DNA of 64,000 nt from Clostridia bacterium (GCA_009928785.1 SABY01000008.1:1-64000); one strand, 5' to 3'; positions 16,136 to 26,365 are shown, counted from the first letter of the stretch. A program made the numbers and translations. Notes: a model not told the origin generated them from the letters alone.

Positions 16136-18211
16136 ATGCATACGATCCATAAAATATTGGCGATACTGCTGCTGCAAATAATGGCGCTTTCGGTTGCAGC
16201 GCAGGTGGTGGATACCACCATCACCATCGAAGCCATTGTAATAGAAGCGCAAAGCAGCAGCACCATTCAAAAAACTATCATCAACAGCAAGTCCATCCCG
16301 ATAGAAGACATCCACGACGTAGCCGAGATATTTGTAAACGAGCCGGGGTTTGGCATCATCAAGCGCGGCAACTACGCCATGGAACCGGTGATGCGGGGAT
16401 ACAAGTACGAGCAATTGAACGTGATTTTTAATGGCGGTGCCACCAGCAGCAATGCCTGCCCCAACCGGATGGACCCCGCCATTTCGCAGGTTTCGCCCGA
16501 AGACATCGAAAAAGTAGAAATCATAAGAGGTCCTTATAGCATGCGCTACGGGCAAACATTCGGTGGAATCATCAATCTGGTTACCAAACGTCCACGTCCG
16601 AATCCCGATGCCAAAGCCGTATCGGGCAGCGTGCTGGGTGGCTGGGAATCCAATGGCGGAAGTGCCTGGGGAGCTGTAAATGTATTGATGCAACACAAAA
16701 AAGTGGATTTCCTTTTATCTGCCGACTACAAAGATTTTGGCAACTACAGCAGCGGCTCCGGCCAGGAAATAGCCTCCTCGTTCAGCCGCTTTGGCTACGA
16801 TGCCAAATTGGGTTACAACCCTGCCGCGAACCACCGCATACAACTCAACTTCCGACAGGGATTTGCTAAAGACATCATGCATGCGGCCTTGCCCATGGAC
16901 GCCGACAAAGACAACAGCACCCTGCTTGCTATCGATTATGTGGCCAACAATGTTTCGCAGCGGATTTCGTCGTTGCGGATGAAACTTTTTGGCTCCTGGG
17001 TCGATCATTCCATGTCGAACGACAACCGTCCCAACTACGCCGCCGTTCATGCCGTAACTCCGGTCACCGCCTTTGTTGCCGGCGGCAATGCAGAAGTTAG
17101 CATCCATACATCACCCAAAAACCTGATTTATCTGGGTACCGATTTCAAAACCACCAGCAAAGACGGCACGCGCACTCGGGAGGTTTACATCAACGTGTGC
17201 AACGGGCAAACGTACGACCCTCCCAAAGTATTCGAAGACCTGGTGTGGCAAAATTCGATTAAAAATACCATTGGTTTCTTTGCCGAAAATCACAACCAGC
17301 TCCATCGAAACCTACTCTGGATAACCGGAGCACGTATCGACTTTACCAACTACGACGCCCGCGATGTAGCGCCTGATTTCAGCGAGGCCTACAATAACGC
17401 TATAAAGCCTGGCACCATGACCAACTTTTCGGCAAGCACTTCGCTCACCTGGCAAATCGAACATGGGCTGGAAATGCTGTGGGCGTTGGGTCGTGGCGTG
17501 CGTACCCCGGAGCTAAATGAGATGTATATCAATCATTTTTCTATTGGCCAGGATGCTTACGAATATCTGGGTAATCCCAACCTGAAACCGGAAGTTAATT
17601 ACCAGACTGACTTGCGTGTCGAAAAACGGTGGTCGTCGCTGTCGGCGTATGGCAATGTTTATTATTCATTGTTGCAGAATTACATCTCCGCTTATCTCGA
17701 CACCACGCTCACACGTAAGTTTTTACCCTGCAAACCGCCCCAACATGCCAAGCGATACGCCAACGTTCCCGACGCTTTTATGACAGGTTTCGAGGCCGGG
17801 ATGGAATGGCAGTTTGGACGCAATTTTAAATACACACTCACTGCCGGCTACACCTATGCACAAAATACTTCATGGGATGAGCCACTGCCCGAAATTCCGC
17901 CATTGAGCATTAGCAGCAGCATCGGGTATTATGCTACATCGCTGCAGGCAGTGCTGAATGCCCGCATTGCCAGCGACCAGGAGCGGGTAGCGCCTTCGTT
18001 CGATGAATCTACTTCCACGGGTTTTGCTGTTTTTGATTTAAAAGTAAAATACATGCCCCTGGATTTCCTTGAAGTGTATGGAGCCATTACCAATATTTTG
18101 GACAAAAATTATGTAGAGCATCTTAGCCGCTCTTACAACAATATGTACGACGAGTTTCCATACTATGAGCCGGGTCGGAGCTTTAATCTGGGTGTAAAAT
18201 TTATGTTTTAA
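16136..18211 (+). CDS. TonB-dependent outer-membrane receptor, NosA/OprC-like (copper)
   Basis: Plug and barrel motifs (VEIIRGPYSMRYGQTFGGIINLVTKRP); CPNRM (CxxxM) in the plug as in OprC-type Cu receptors; start ATG at 16136. Confidence 0.85.
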   Translation: MHTIHKILAILLLQIMALSVAAQVVDTTITIEAIVIEAQSSSTIQKTIINSKSIPIEDIHDVAEIFVNEPGFGIIKRGNYAMEPVMRGYKYEQLNVIFNGGATSSNACPNRMDPAISQVSPEDIEKVEIIRGPYSMRYGQTFGGIINLVTKRPRPNPDAKAVSGSVLGGWESNGGSAWGAVNVLMQHKKVDFLLSADYKDFGNYSSGSGQEIASSFSRFGYDAKLGYNPAANHRIQLNFRQGFAKDIMHAALPMDADKDNSTLLAIDYVANNVSQRISSLRMKLFGSWVDHSMSNDNRPNYAAVHAVTPVTAFVAGGNAEVSIHTSPKNLIYLGTDFKTTSKDGTRTREVYINVCNGQTYDPPKVFEDLVWQNSIKNTIGFFAENHNQLHRNLLWITGARIDFTNYDARDVAPDFSEAYNNAIKPGTMTNFSASTSLTWQIEHGLEMLWALGRGVRTPELNEMYINHFSIGQDAYEYLGNPNLKPEVNYQTDLRVEKRWSSLSAYGNVYYSLLQNYISAYLDTTLTRKFLPCKPPQHAKRYANVPDAFMTGFEAGMEWQFGRNFKYTLTAGYTYAQNTSWDEPLPEIPPLSISSSIGYYATSLQAVLNARIASDQERVAPSFDESTSTGFAVFDLKVKYMPLDFLEVYGAITNILDKNYVEHLSRSYNNMYDEFPYYEPGRSFNLGVKFMF

Positions 18212-18293
18212 AAACTATTATGCCCGTTTCTTGCAATCCATTACACCGGTAAGATTGCTATTACAAAACGTTAATTTTGAAAATAAAAAAACG

Positions 18294-19271
18294 ATGAATC
18301 AGAAAAGTACAGAGATTAGCCGGCGCAACTTTTTGAAGAGCGGAGCCGTAGTGGCAGGTTCCCTGGTTGCCATTGGCGCCGGCGTTGGTATTGTAAAAAC
18401 AGTGACGGGCAACGATGTGCGCAACAAAAATTTTCTTCGACCCCCCGGGGCGGCGAAGGAAAAAGATTTCGTGTATGGCTGCATCAAGTGCGGCCTGTGC
18501 GTACAGATTTGCCCGGTGCATGCCATCCGGCTGGCAGGAATCAACAAAGGGCTTTCCTACTCCACACCATATATAGACCCACGCAGCCAGCCCTGCGATT
18601 TTTCATGTGACTCGCTGCAGTGTGTCGAAACATGCCCCACCGGTGTACTCGACTTCAGGCAATTTAAACATGCCGGTACCGAAGCCATTATCGCTTACGA
18701 AGAAGAACGTAAAGCTGAACGGCAGCAACAAAACGACAGCATACACGGCGTAGGGATGCACGACGGCAAAGGACCCCATGGCGCCGACAAAGGGTACAAT
18801 CCTTTCCCGATACAAATAGCTGCGATGAAAGAAGCGGTGCGGATGGGAACAGCAAAGTTGATTCCCGAAACGTGCCTCGCGGTGCAGGGAAAAGGCTTTA
18901 CGGGTACGCCACGCGACCAGGATTTCAAAGGCGTTTATCGCTCGCCGGCACCCACCACAACTGAAATCACCGAGCAGGAAGGCGGCGACAGGCCTCGCCG
19001 TCATCAGCAACGCGGCAACGCATCCGGCGAACAGATTTATGAAAAACAAGCCTCGCCGCTGCGCAACAAAACCTTCGCGCGCGACATCTGCAACCTGTGC
19101 GTCACCGAATGCCCCATTGGTGAGAAAGCCATCGTGATGAGCGCCGAAACCATGGCTGACGGCACGCTTCATTATAGTCCACAGGTACTGGATGGCTGCA
19201 CCGGATGTGGTGTTTGCGTAATGGTATGCCCGACGGCTGAAGCAAGTATTATTGTTTTACCCAATAATTGA
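18294..19271 (+). CDS. nosG: NosG/NapG-like periplasmic 4Fe-4S ferredoxin-type protein, Tat signal
   Basis: SRRNFLKSG Tat motif; CIKCGLCVQICP, CDSLQCVETCP, CNLCVTECPIG, CTGCGVCVMVCP clusters. Confidence 0.85.
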   Translation: MNQKSTEISRRNFLKSGAVVAGSLVAIGAGVGIVKTVTGNDVRNKNFLRPPGAAKEKDFVYGCIKCGLCVQICPVHAIRLAGINKGLSYSTPYIDPRSQPCDFSCDSLQCVETCPTGVLDFRQFKHAGTEAIIAYEEERKAERQQQNDSIHGVGMHDGKGPHGADKGYNPFPIQIAAMKEAVRMGTAKLIPETCLAVQGKGFTGTPRDQDFKGVYRSPAPTTTEITEQEGGDRPRRHQQRGNASGEQIYEKQASPLRNKTFARDICNLCVTECPIGEKAIVMSAETMADGTLHYSPQVLDGCTGCGVCVMVCPTAEASIIVLPNN

Positions 19272-19276
19272 TTGTG

Positions 19277-20215
19277 ATGATATTTAAAAAATCAAAAGAT
19301 AAAGAACCGTTGCCGGCAAAGCCGGTGGGTCAGTTACCACACGCGCAGGAAGGGCTTAGCTACAACGAATGGCGCAACAAACGCCGCTACAACCACAAAT
19401 GGCGCAACATACGCTGGGCGGTGGTGATAGGGCTTTCGCTGCTTTTTATGCTTTCGTTTATGCTCGACCTCTCCATTTTGGAAGGTTCCCTAAGCGGATC
19501 GCGTTTGGTGGGATTTTATCTCATCGACCCATTCAACACCTTGCAGTTGTTGTCGATCTCGTCGCGTACAGGATTTATCGCCCTGCTCACCATGAACTTC
19601 TGGATCGGCCTGATGATTATCGTAGGATTTTATGCCATCATGGGCGGACGCACCTACTGCTCGTGGATTTGTCCGTATCATTTTATAGCCGAATGGGTGG
19701 ATAAACTACGCGGCTACATGGAAAAGAAATACAAGATTAAAAACCATACTTTTAACCGTTCTTTGCGCTATGTATTTTGGGTAGGATTTATCCTGCTGGC
19801 CTTTGCCACCTCCAGTCTGGTATTTGAAGTAATCAATCCTGTGGGCATTATTTCCAGAGCTTTGATCTATGGCCCCGGACTGATTTTGCTGTGGATAGTG
19901 GCGCTGGTGCTTTTCGAATTGCTTTACAGCAAACGCTTTTGGTGCAGCTACGTTTGTCCTATCGGAACTACAATGGCCATGGTAGGCAAAGCCTCGCCGA
20001 TGGTTGTGCAGTTCGATTATGAAAAATGTGGCTATTGCGGCGAATGCCAGAAAGTGTGCGAAGTGCCCCACGTGTTGTGGTTTACCAAACGCGGCAAAGC
20101 CACCCAAAAAATACATACTGCCGGCGCCGATTGCACGCGCTGCGGCTATTGCGTGGACAGATGCCCCGGCAAAGCACTTACTTATTCATTTAAAGGCATT
20201 GATAAATTAACCTGA
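19277..20215 (+). CDS. nosH: NosH/NapH-like membrane polyferredoxin quinol dehydrogenase
   Basis: TM segments; CSWICPYH, CSYVCPIG, CGYCGECQKVC, CTRCGYCVDRCP. Confidence 0.88.
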   Translation: MIFKKSKDKEPLPAKPVGQLPHAQEGLSYNEWRNKRRYNHKWRNIRWAVVIGLSLLFMLSFMLDLSILEGSLSGSRLVGFYLIDPFNTLQLLSISSRTGFIALLTMNFWIGLMIIVGFYAIMGGRTYCSWICPYHFIAEWVDKLRGYMEKKYKIKNHTFNRSLRYVFWVGFILLAFATSSLVFEVINPVGIISRALIYGPGLILLWIVALVLFELLYSKRFWCSYVCPIGTTMAMVGKASPMVVQFDYEKCGYCGECQKVCEVPHVLWFTKRGKATQKIHTAGADCTRCGYCVDRCPGKALTYSFKGIDKLT

Positions 20216-20886
20216 TGAACACTACCGACAATATATTAATTGAGGCGCAACATCTCACCAAGATGTTTAAAAATGCAACGGTGATCGACGATTTATCGAT
20301 TGCCTTTGGTGGCGGCGAGCGCATAAGCCTGAGCGGTCCCAACGGTGCGGGCAAAACCACACTGATGCGCTGTATCCTGGGGCAATATCTCTATCAGGGC
20401 AAGCTCTCGGTGCTGGGGCAAAATCCGCGAAAGCATCATCTTGAGATCATGAGAAATGTAGGATTTGTGCCACAGCTTGCACCGCCGCTCAAAATGACTA
20501 TTCAGGAGCTGATCGGTTTTTTTGTGCAGCTCACCGACCGCCACAGTGAGGATTTTACGCGGATTGCCGAAAAGATGGGATTACAAATACAACCCAATCT
20601 GCGCAAGCCTTTTTATAAACTTTCCGGTGGGATGAAGCAAAAACTTCTGGTAGCTTTTGCCCTGGGGCGCGACCCCAAAATCCTGCTCATGGACGAGCCC
20701 GCCGCCAACCTGGACCCGGCCGCCCGAATGATTTTTTTCGATTATTTACAAAATTATAATCCACAGGCACTGATGATCCTGTGCAGCCATCGGATGAATG
20801 AAATTGCAGGAATCATCAACCGCAACATCGAAATGGACTTAGGAAAAGTGGTGCTGGATCAGAAAATCAATCAAACTTTAAACTAA
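20215..20886 (+). CDS. nosF: NosF ABC transporter ATPase
   Basis: GPNGAGKTTLMRC Walker A, LSGGMKQKL signature, ILLMDEPAANLDP Walker B. Confidence 0.92.
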   Translation: MNTTDNILIEAQHLTKMFKNATVIDDLSIAFGGGERISLSGPNGAGKTTLMRCILGQYLYQGKLSVLGQNPRKHHLEIMRNVGFVPQLAPPLKMTIQELIGFFVQLTDRHSEDFTRIAEKMGLQIQPNLRKPFYKLSGGMKQKLLVAFALGRDPKILLMDEPAANLDPAARMIFFDYLQNYNPQALMILCSHRMNEIAGIINRNIEMDLGKVVLDQKINQTLN

Positions 20887-20897
20887 ATTTTAAAATA

Positions 20898-21389
20898 ATG
20901 AAAAAGATATTTTACGCAATAATTATTACAGTAATGCTTGCCGGCTGCGTTGGTGAGGCCGACTACAGCGCCCGCGAAATCAACTGGGACCGCGACATTT
21001 GCATCAACTGCCTGATGGGACTCGCCGAAAAGGAATATTCCGCGCAAGCTATCAACGAGCGCTCCGAAGTGCTCTGGTTCGACGATATTGGTTGCCTTAC
21101 CGAATACATGAAACACGACGACTGGAAGCGTTTTGCCGGCGAGGGCGAAGTAAAAATATGGGTGGGCCACTGCGAAACCGGCGAGTGGATTGATGCAGAA
21201 CAAGCCTGGTACCGCTACGGCGACCGCACCCCGATGGGCTATGGCTATGGCGCGCTGAGTGTACCCAACGACTCCACCTACACTTACGATGAAACCATGG
21301 AGCGTATCCGCCAGGGATACACAAAACGGGAGCAGTTTTTGAAAGACAAAAAAATGCTCGACAAACATCACGACGGCCACCAACACTAA
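20898..21389 (+). CDS. nosL: NosL copper-chaperone lipoprotein
   Basis: LAGC lipobox; CINCLM (CxxCxM) Cu motif; WFDDIGCLTEY. Confidence 0.92.
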   Translation: MKKIFYAIIITVMLAGCVGEADYSAREINWDRDICINCLMGLAEKEYSAQAINERSEVLWFDDIGCLTEYMKHDDWKRFAGEGEVKIWVGHCETGEWIDAEQAWYRYGDRTPMGYGYGALSVPNDSTYTYDETMERIRQGYTKREQFLKDKKMLDKHHDGHQH

Positions 21390-21399
21390 AAGAAGGCAG

Positions 21400-22233
21400 A
21401 TGAAAAATCATGACCTGAAATATGTTTTAAAGCTGGAGCTGATGCAAAGCCTGCGGTCCACGTGGTTTTGGTCATATTCCATTTTATTTGGCGGCTTCGT
21501 GGCCATCATGTTTGCGCTGGGCATCACCGAGTCGCAGGTTATCGGCTTTCTGGGGCTGGGGCGGCTGATGATCACCTTTATGCAGGTGTGCATCGTGGTG
21601 CTGCCCATTTATATCCTCATCACCACCGTGCGCTCCATCGTTGGCGACCGCGAAACGCATGTGATGGAATACTTCCTTTCGCTACCCATCTCGTTTTCGT
21701 CGTATCTGCTTGGCAAATTCATAAGCCGTTACATCGAAATATTTACGCCGGTTTTTCTGGCGCTCACCGGAGCCGTTTTGTGGGGAATGTTTCAGGGCAT
21801 CGACGTACCCTGGGATTTGTTTGCACTTTACGTGGTTTTGCTTGCCGTGCTCACCTTTTGTTTTTTGGGAATTGGTATGATGATTTCCGTAAAAGCCAAC
21901 ACACAAACCCACGCCATCGGCTCTGCTTTCATCCTGTGGCTGCTACTGGTGGCGCTGCTCGACATCATCCTGATGGGCGCTATGCTCAAGCTCCGCATCA
22001 GCCCGGAGCTGGTAATCGGTTTTGGAATGATCAACCCATTGCAGGTTTTCCGTACCGGTGTGCTGGTACTTTTCGATCCCAGCCTTACGGTAATGGGCGC
22101 CGCCTCCTACTATATCCTCGACACCGTGGGGCGTGGCATTTTTATTACGTTTTCGATAATTTATCCGCTCTTGCTGGGATTCCTGTTTTTGTGGCTCAGC
22201 CTGCGCAGTTTCAAAAATAATGATGTGGTGTGA
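21400..22233 (+). CDS. nosY: NosY ABC permease
   Basis: Six TM-like segments, position after nosF/nosL, RSIVGDRETHVMEYFLSLPIS. Confidence 0.9.
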   Translation: MKNHDLKYVLKLELMQSLRSTWFWSYSILFGGFVAIMFALGITESQVIGFLGLGRLMITFMQVCIVVLPIYILITTVRSIVGDRETHVMEYFLSLPISFSSYLLGKFISRYIEIFTPVFLALTGAVLWGMFQGIDVPWDLFALYVVLLAVLTFCFLGIGMMISVKANTQTHAIGSAFILWLLLVALLDIILMGAMLKLRISPELVIGFGMINPLQVFRTGVLVLFDPSLTVMGAASYYILDTVGRGIFITFSIIYPLLLGFLFLWLSLRSFKNNDVV

Positions 22234-23186
22234 TGATTATGAAAATCTTTTTTATTAAAAAACAAAGAAACCTCCGCCTTCTCCCCGCATTGGCAATGCT
22301 GGTAGGGCTTGTCGGATGTGCCAATATTAATACGCCTGTGGTTGAGAAACTATTTCCGCATCCGCCCGACACGCAGTCGCTCACTTTGGTAGATTATATG
22401 GCTCCGATGGATGTGGCTACAATTATTTCGGGAGCCTCTCTTCTGCCCGACGGAACGCCCCGCCACAAAGGCATACGAACGGTGCCACAAAACAATGATG
22501 ATTTCCGTGGCCACCAGCTCGACGACATCTATTGGGTGGGCATTAGCGCGCAAAACGCCGATTTCAGAGGAACCTTCTTTCGTTATGCCAATTGCTCCAA
22601 CAGCAACTTCTCTAATTCAGATTTTAAAGTCGCCGACATCCGCTGGACCAACTTTAGCAACTCCATTCTCGAAAATTGCGACTTTAAGCAGGCGCGTATG
22701 TTTCATCTTTTTGTGGACGACGCCCGCATGAGCAATTCGTCGATGCGGGGCGCCAATATGTTTGGAATGGAAGGCCACGATGCTAATTTAAGAAATTGCG
22801 ATCTCTCCTTTACCCTACTCAAAGACAGCGAATTTATCAATTGTAAATTTTCAGGCTCGATAGCCGTGAAAGCCAATTTTGTGCGCTCGGTATTGCTCGA
22901 TGCCACCGCCGACTCGTGCGATTTCAGCTACAGCGACTTTACCGGCGCCAGCCTCGAAGGGTCTTCGTTTGTAAATTCACGATTTATCCACACCAACTTT
23001 CAGGGAGCGCATTTGCAGCAATGCGATTTTACCGGCGCCGACCTGCAAGCGTGCAGCTTCTTTGGTGCAGAATTTGAAAACACCATTCTGCGCGGCGCCA
23101 TCAACATCCCCGAAGATATACAAAACCTGATGGTGGATGGGATCGTTACCGGCTATTACATTTCTGACAACGACAAGGAATTATAA
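22233..23186 (+). CDS. Pentapeptide-repeat lipoprotein, translationally coupled to nosY
   Basis: TGATG overlap with nosY stop; lipobox GLVGC; A(D/N)xxx-type repeats (ADLQACSFFGAEFENTILRGA). Confidence 0.8.
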   Translation: MIMKIFFIKKQRNLRLLPALAMLVGLVGCANINTPVVEKLFPHPPDTQSLTLVDYMAPMDVATIISGASLLPDGTPRHKGIRTVPQNNDDFRGHQLDDIYWVGISAQNADFRGTFFRYANCSNSNFSNSDFKVADIRWTNFSNSILENCDFKQARMFHLFVDDARMSNSSMRGANMFGMEGHDANLRNCDLSFTLLKDSEFINCKFSGSIAVKANFVRSVLLDATADSCDFSYSDFTGASLEGSSFVNSRFIHTNFQGAHLQQCDFTGADLQACSFFGAEFENTILRGAINIPEDIQNLMVDGIVTGYYISDNDKEL

Positions 23187-23207
23187 TCGTTTTTAAATTT
23201 CATTATT

Positions 23208-23801
23208 ATGAAAATATTTAGGATAATCACTCGCAGCCTTCTGCTGGTCATGCTCATGCACCTTTCGGTGAATATGGTGGCGCAAACGGGCAATTATGTG
23301 GCTGATGCCAAAAAGAGCAACATCAAGTGGATTTGCGGAAATCACAACGGAACCATCAAGATAAAAAAAGGCGACCTTACCCTGGCGGATGGGAAAATTA
23401 CGAAAGGTAGTTTCGAAATCAACATGGACAGCATCACCGATATCGATATCGACTATGAACTGATGCGCCTAACACTGGAGAACATCATTCGTTCTATCGA
23501 CTATTTCGATGCCGAACATTATCCCGTTTCACGTTTTACCATCACCAAGGTGAATCCAGGAGGGAATAAACAAATCATCACCGGCGATCTGCAAGCCAAA
23601 GATCAAAAGCACCCAGTTACTTTTCCTGCCACAGTATCCATCCAAGGCAACACGCTCAGGGCTACCTCCGACAAATTCAAAATCGACCGCACCCGGTGGG
23701 GGCTTACCACAGCCTCCGTCAAATACGTGAAAAGCAAAGACGCTTTCACCTTTTCTGACGACATCTATCTGGTGATAGAGCTACACGCGGTAAAAAAATA
23801 G
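23208..23801 (+). CDS. YceI-like periplasmic lipid-binding family protein
   Basis: YVADAKKSNIKWICGNHNGTIKIKKGDLTL...ITGDLQAKDQKHPVTFPATV. Confidence 0.75.
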   Translation: MKIFRIITRSLLLVMLMHLSVNMVAQTGNYVADAKKSNIKWICGNHNGTIKIKKGDLTLADGKITKGSFEINMDSITDIDIDYELMRLTLENIIRSIDYFDAEHYPVSRFTITKVNPGGNKQIITGDLQAKDQKHPVTFPATVSIQGNTLRATSDKFKIDRTRWGLTTASVKYVKSKDAFTFSDDIYLVIELHAVKK

Positions 23802-23808
23802 CCGCCGC

Positions 23809-26013
23809 CTATCGAAGGTTGCTAATGAGGAAACGCGTGATCTTTTTATAAAGATGCATACGTGTGTTTTTGCCGGTATAGATGCCGTGGTTAGAGTTGG
23901 GATAAAACATCAGATCGAAATCCTTGTCGGCGGCCACCAGCGCCGTTATCAGGTCGATGCTGTTTTGCGGATGCACGTTGTCGTCGGACATGCCATGGAT
24001 AAGCAAGAAATCGCCCTGCATTTTCTCCACATGATTGATGGGTGAATTGTCGTCGTAACCTTCGGGGTTTTCCTGCGGGGTGCGCATAAACCGCTCGGTG
24101 TAAATATTATCATAATAACGCCAGTTGGTAACGGGCGCCACAGCCACACCCACATCAAACACGCCGGCACCTTTGGTCATGAGCAGCGTTGACATAAACC
24201 CGCCGTAGCTCCAGCCAAACACCGCGATGCGGTTGCTGTCGATATATGGCAACTGCCCCAGGTAACGCGCCGCGTCAATCTGATCGATGGTTTCGTATTT
24301 GCCCAACTGCCGGTAAGTTGCTTTTTTAAAGGCTTCGCCACGGGCACCCGTTCCCCGGTTATCCACCGACACCACCATGATGCCACGCTGCGCCAGGTAC
24401 TGGTTGTAAAGTTCGCCGCCACCGTAATTGTTGGTAACGGTTTGCGATCCCGGTCCGCCATAGATATCAAAAAGCACGGGATATTGCCGGGTGCTGTCGA
24501 AATCGAAAGGCAGAATCTTCCAGGCGTTGAGCGTAACGCCTTCGGGTGTGGTGATGGTGAAAAAGGTGCGCGGCTGCAAGTTGTATTTTGTACGGGTGGC
24601 CAGCAGCTCCTCATTGTCTTCGAGGGTGCGGATGATCTCGCCGTTTTTGCCATTGTTTACTGAATACACCGGCGGCGTGTTGGCATCCGACCAGGTTTGG
24701 ATAAAATATTTGTTGTCGGCGCTAAAGCGGGCGGTGTTGGTACCTTTGCGCGGCGTGAGCAGCGTCTTGTTTTTCCCGGTGAAGCTTACGCTAAAAATCT
24801 GCCTGTCCATTGGCGTGGGCAGCGCAGCCTGATAATAAACATTTTCATTTTTTTCATCCACAGCTATCAGCTCCGTTACGTCGAAGTCGCCGCTGGTGAT
24901 CGCTTTCATTTCCTTTTTATTAATATTATAAAAATAAACATGGTTGAAACCGCTGCGTTCGCTGGTGAGGATAAACCGGCTGCCATCGCCCAGGAACACC
25001 AGATTGTCGTAGTTGCTGTCTTCGATATAAAAGGGGTTGTCCTCGCTGTAAACTGTGCGTGTGCCGCCGCTGGCAAGATTGGCATAAAGTACGTCGAGAT
25101 GGTTTTGCAGCCGGTTCACGCGCAAAATGGCCAGCACCTTCGGGTCGGTTGTAAAGAAGATGCGCGGGATGTACTGATCGGTTTCTGCGCCTACATCCAC
25201 CGGCATTATCTTGCCTGAATTAACATCGTAAACCTGCACCGTGACAACTGAATTGTCTTCGCCTGCTTTGGGATATTTGTATTCGTGCCTTTCGGGATAC
25301 AGCTCGCCGTAGGTGGTAAGCTCCCATTGTTTTACGTTGGATTCGTCGAAGCGCATAAAGGCCAGGTGGCGGCTGTCGGGCGACCAGTCGAAACCCTTCA
25401 CCACCGCAAATTCCTCTTCGTAAACCCAGTCGGTGGTGCCATTGATGATGCTGCCGGCCTTACCGTCGCTGGTGATCTGCCGCTCCTCGTTGGTTGTCAG
25501 ATTTTTAATAAAAAGATTGTTGTCGCGCACAAAAGCAACTTTTTCACCATCGGGTGAAAAGGTAGCCAGTTGCTGTTTTCCGTTTCCCGAAAGGGGCTGT
25601 AAATTCTTGGTTTTTAAATCAAAAATATAATAATCCGAGCGCGAAGAACGGCGGTAGATCGGTTCGGTGTTGGTGCCGAAAAGGATTTTGGTTTCGTCGT
25701 CACTGAATTCATAATCATACAACGCAATGGGCTGGCTTTCTCCTTGCGGGATCAATTGATCGGAGGTAACGATTACATCGGTGAGGCGGCCGGTTTGGTA
25801 GCTGTAGGCATTTATCGAGTCGCGTTTTATTTGGGTGTAACGTTCGCCGTCGTTCATCGGGCGGATGCCACGCACCGACTTAGGCGCAAAGGTGCGGGAA
25901 GCAAAGATCAGGTCGAGGCTCAGCGTATCGGCGGCCTGCTGCGCCATTGCCATAAGGCTCAGAAACATTGCGGTAAACGCGAAAAGCACAATCCGGAAAT
26001 TCTTGTTCATCAT
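23809..26013 (-). CDS. Dipeptidyl peptidase IV-like S9 serine peptidase
   Basis: GWSYGGFMSTLL nucleophile motif, GDFLLIHGMSDDNVHPQNS, YPNSNHGIY. Confidence 0.93.
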   Translation of the reverse strand: MMNKNFRIVLFAFTAMFLSLMAMAQQAADTLSLDLIFASRTFAPKSVRGIRPMNDGERYTQIKRDSINAYSYQTGRLTDVIVTSDQLIPQGESQPIALYDYEFSDDETKILFGTNTEPIYRRSSRSDYYIFDLKTKNLQPLSGNGKQQLATFSPDGEKVAFVRDNNLFIKNLTTNEERQITSDGKAGSIINGTTDWVYEEEFAVVKGFDWSPDSRHLAFMRFDESNVKQWELTTYGELYPERHEYKYPKAGEDNSVVTVQVYDVNSGKIMPVDVGAETDQYIPRIFFTTDPKVLAILRVNRLQNHLDVLYANLASGGTRTVYSEDNPFYIEDSNYDNLVFLGDGSRFILTSERSGFNHVYFYNINKKEMKAITSGDFDVTELIAVDEKNENVYYQAALPTPMDRQIFSVSFTGKNKTLLTPRKGTNTARFSADNKYFIQTWSDANTPPVYSVNNGKNGEIIRTLEDNEELLATRTKYNLQPRTFFTITTPEGVTLNAWKILPFDFDSTRQYPVLFDIYGGPGSQTVTNNYGGGELYNQYLAQRGIMVVSVDNRGTGARGEAFKKATYRQLGKYETIDQIDAARYLGQLPYIDSNRIAVFGWSYGGFMSTLLMTKGAGVFDVGVAVAPVTNWRYYDNIYTERFMRTPQENPEGYDDNSPINHVEKMQGDFLLIHGMSDDNVHPQNSIDLITALVAADKDFDLMFYPNSNHGIYTGKNTRMHLYKKITRFLISNLR

Positions 26014-26121
26014 TATTTTTTATTGATTGATTAATACATGGTACAAATTGTAAACGGCCAAAAATAAAATTTCTCGGTGGAAGCAAGGGGTTTTTATTAT
26101 TTTTGCCGCCATATTGTAAGC

Positions 26122-26196
26122 GGGACGTTAGCTCAGTTGGTTTAGAGCGCTTGCTTGACAGGCAAGAGGTCACTGGTTCGATTCCAGTACGCCCCA
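26122..26196 (+). tRNA. tRNA-Val (GAC)
   Basis: Cloverleaf: GGGACGT acceptor, TAGCTCAGTTGGTTTAGAGC D-arm, CTTGC-TTGACAG-GCAAG anticodon arm, GGTTCGATTCC T-arm; one A.C mismatch in acceptor; no encoded CCA. Confidence 0.9.
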
Positions 26197-26203
26197 CGAG
26201 GAA

Positions 26204-26266
26204 ATTCCAAGTTCCAAGTTCCAAGTTCCAAGTTCCAAATTCCAAGTTCCAAATTCCAAGTTCCAA
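26204..26266. repeat. Heptamer tandem array (RTTCCAA)9
   Basis: attccaa, gttccaa x4, attccaa, gttccaa, attccaa, gttccaa. Confidence 0.95.
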
Positions 26267-26323
26267 AACCCGTTGAAGGGCGGGAAGGTCATCCCGCACG
26301 TGCAGGATACGCCCCACGAGGAA

Positions 26324-26365
26324 ATTCCAAATTCCAAGTTCCAAGTTCCAAGTTCCAAGTTCCAA
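26324..26365. repeat. Heptamer tandem array (RTTCCAA)6
   Basis: Second array after a repeated tRNA 3' end sequence. Confidence 0.95.
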
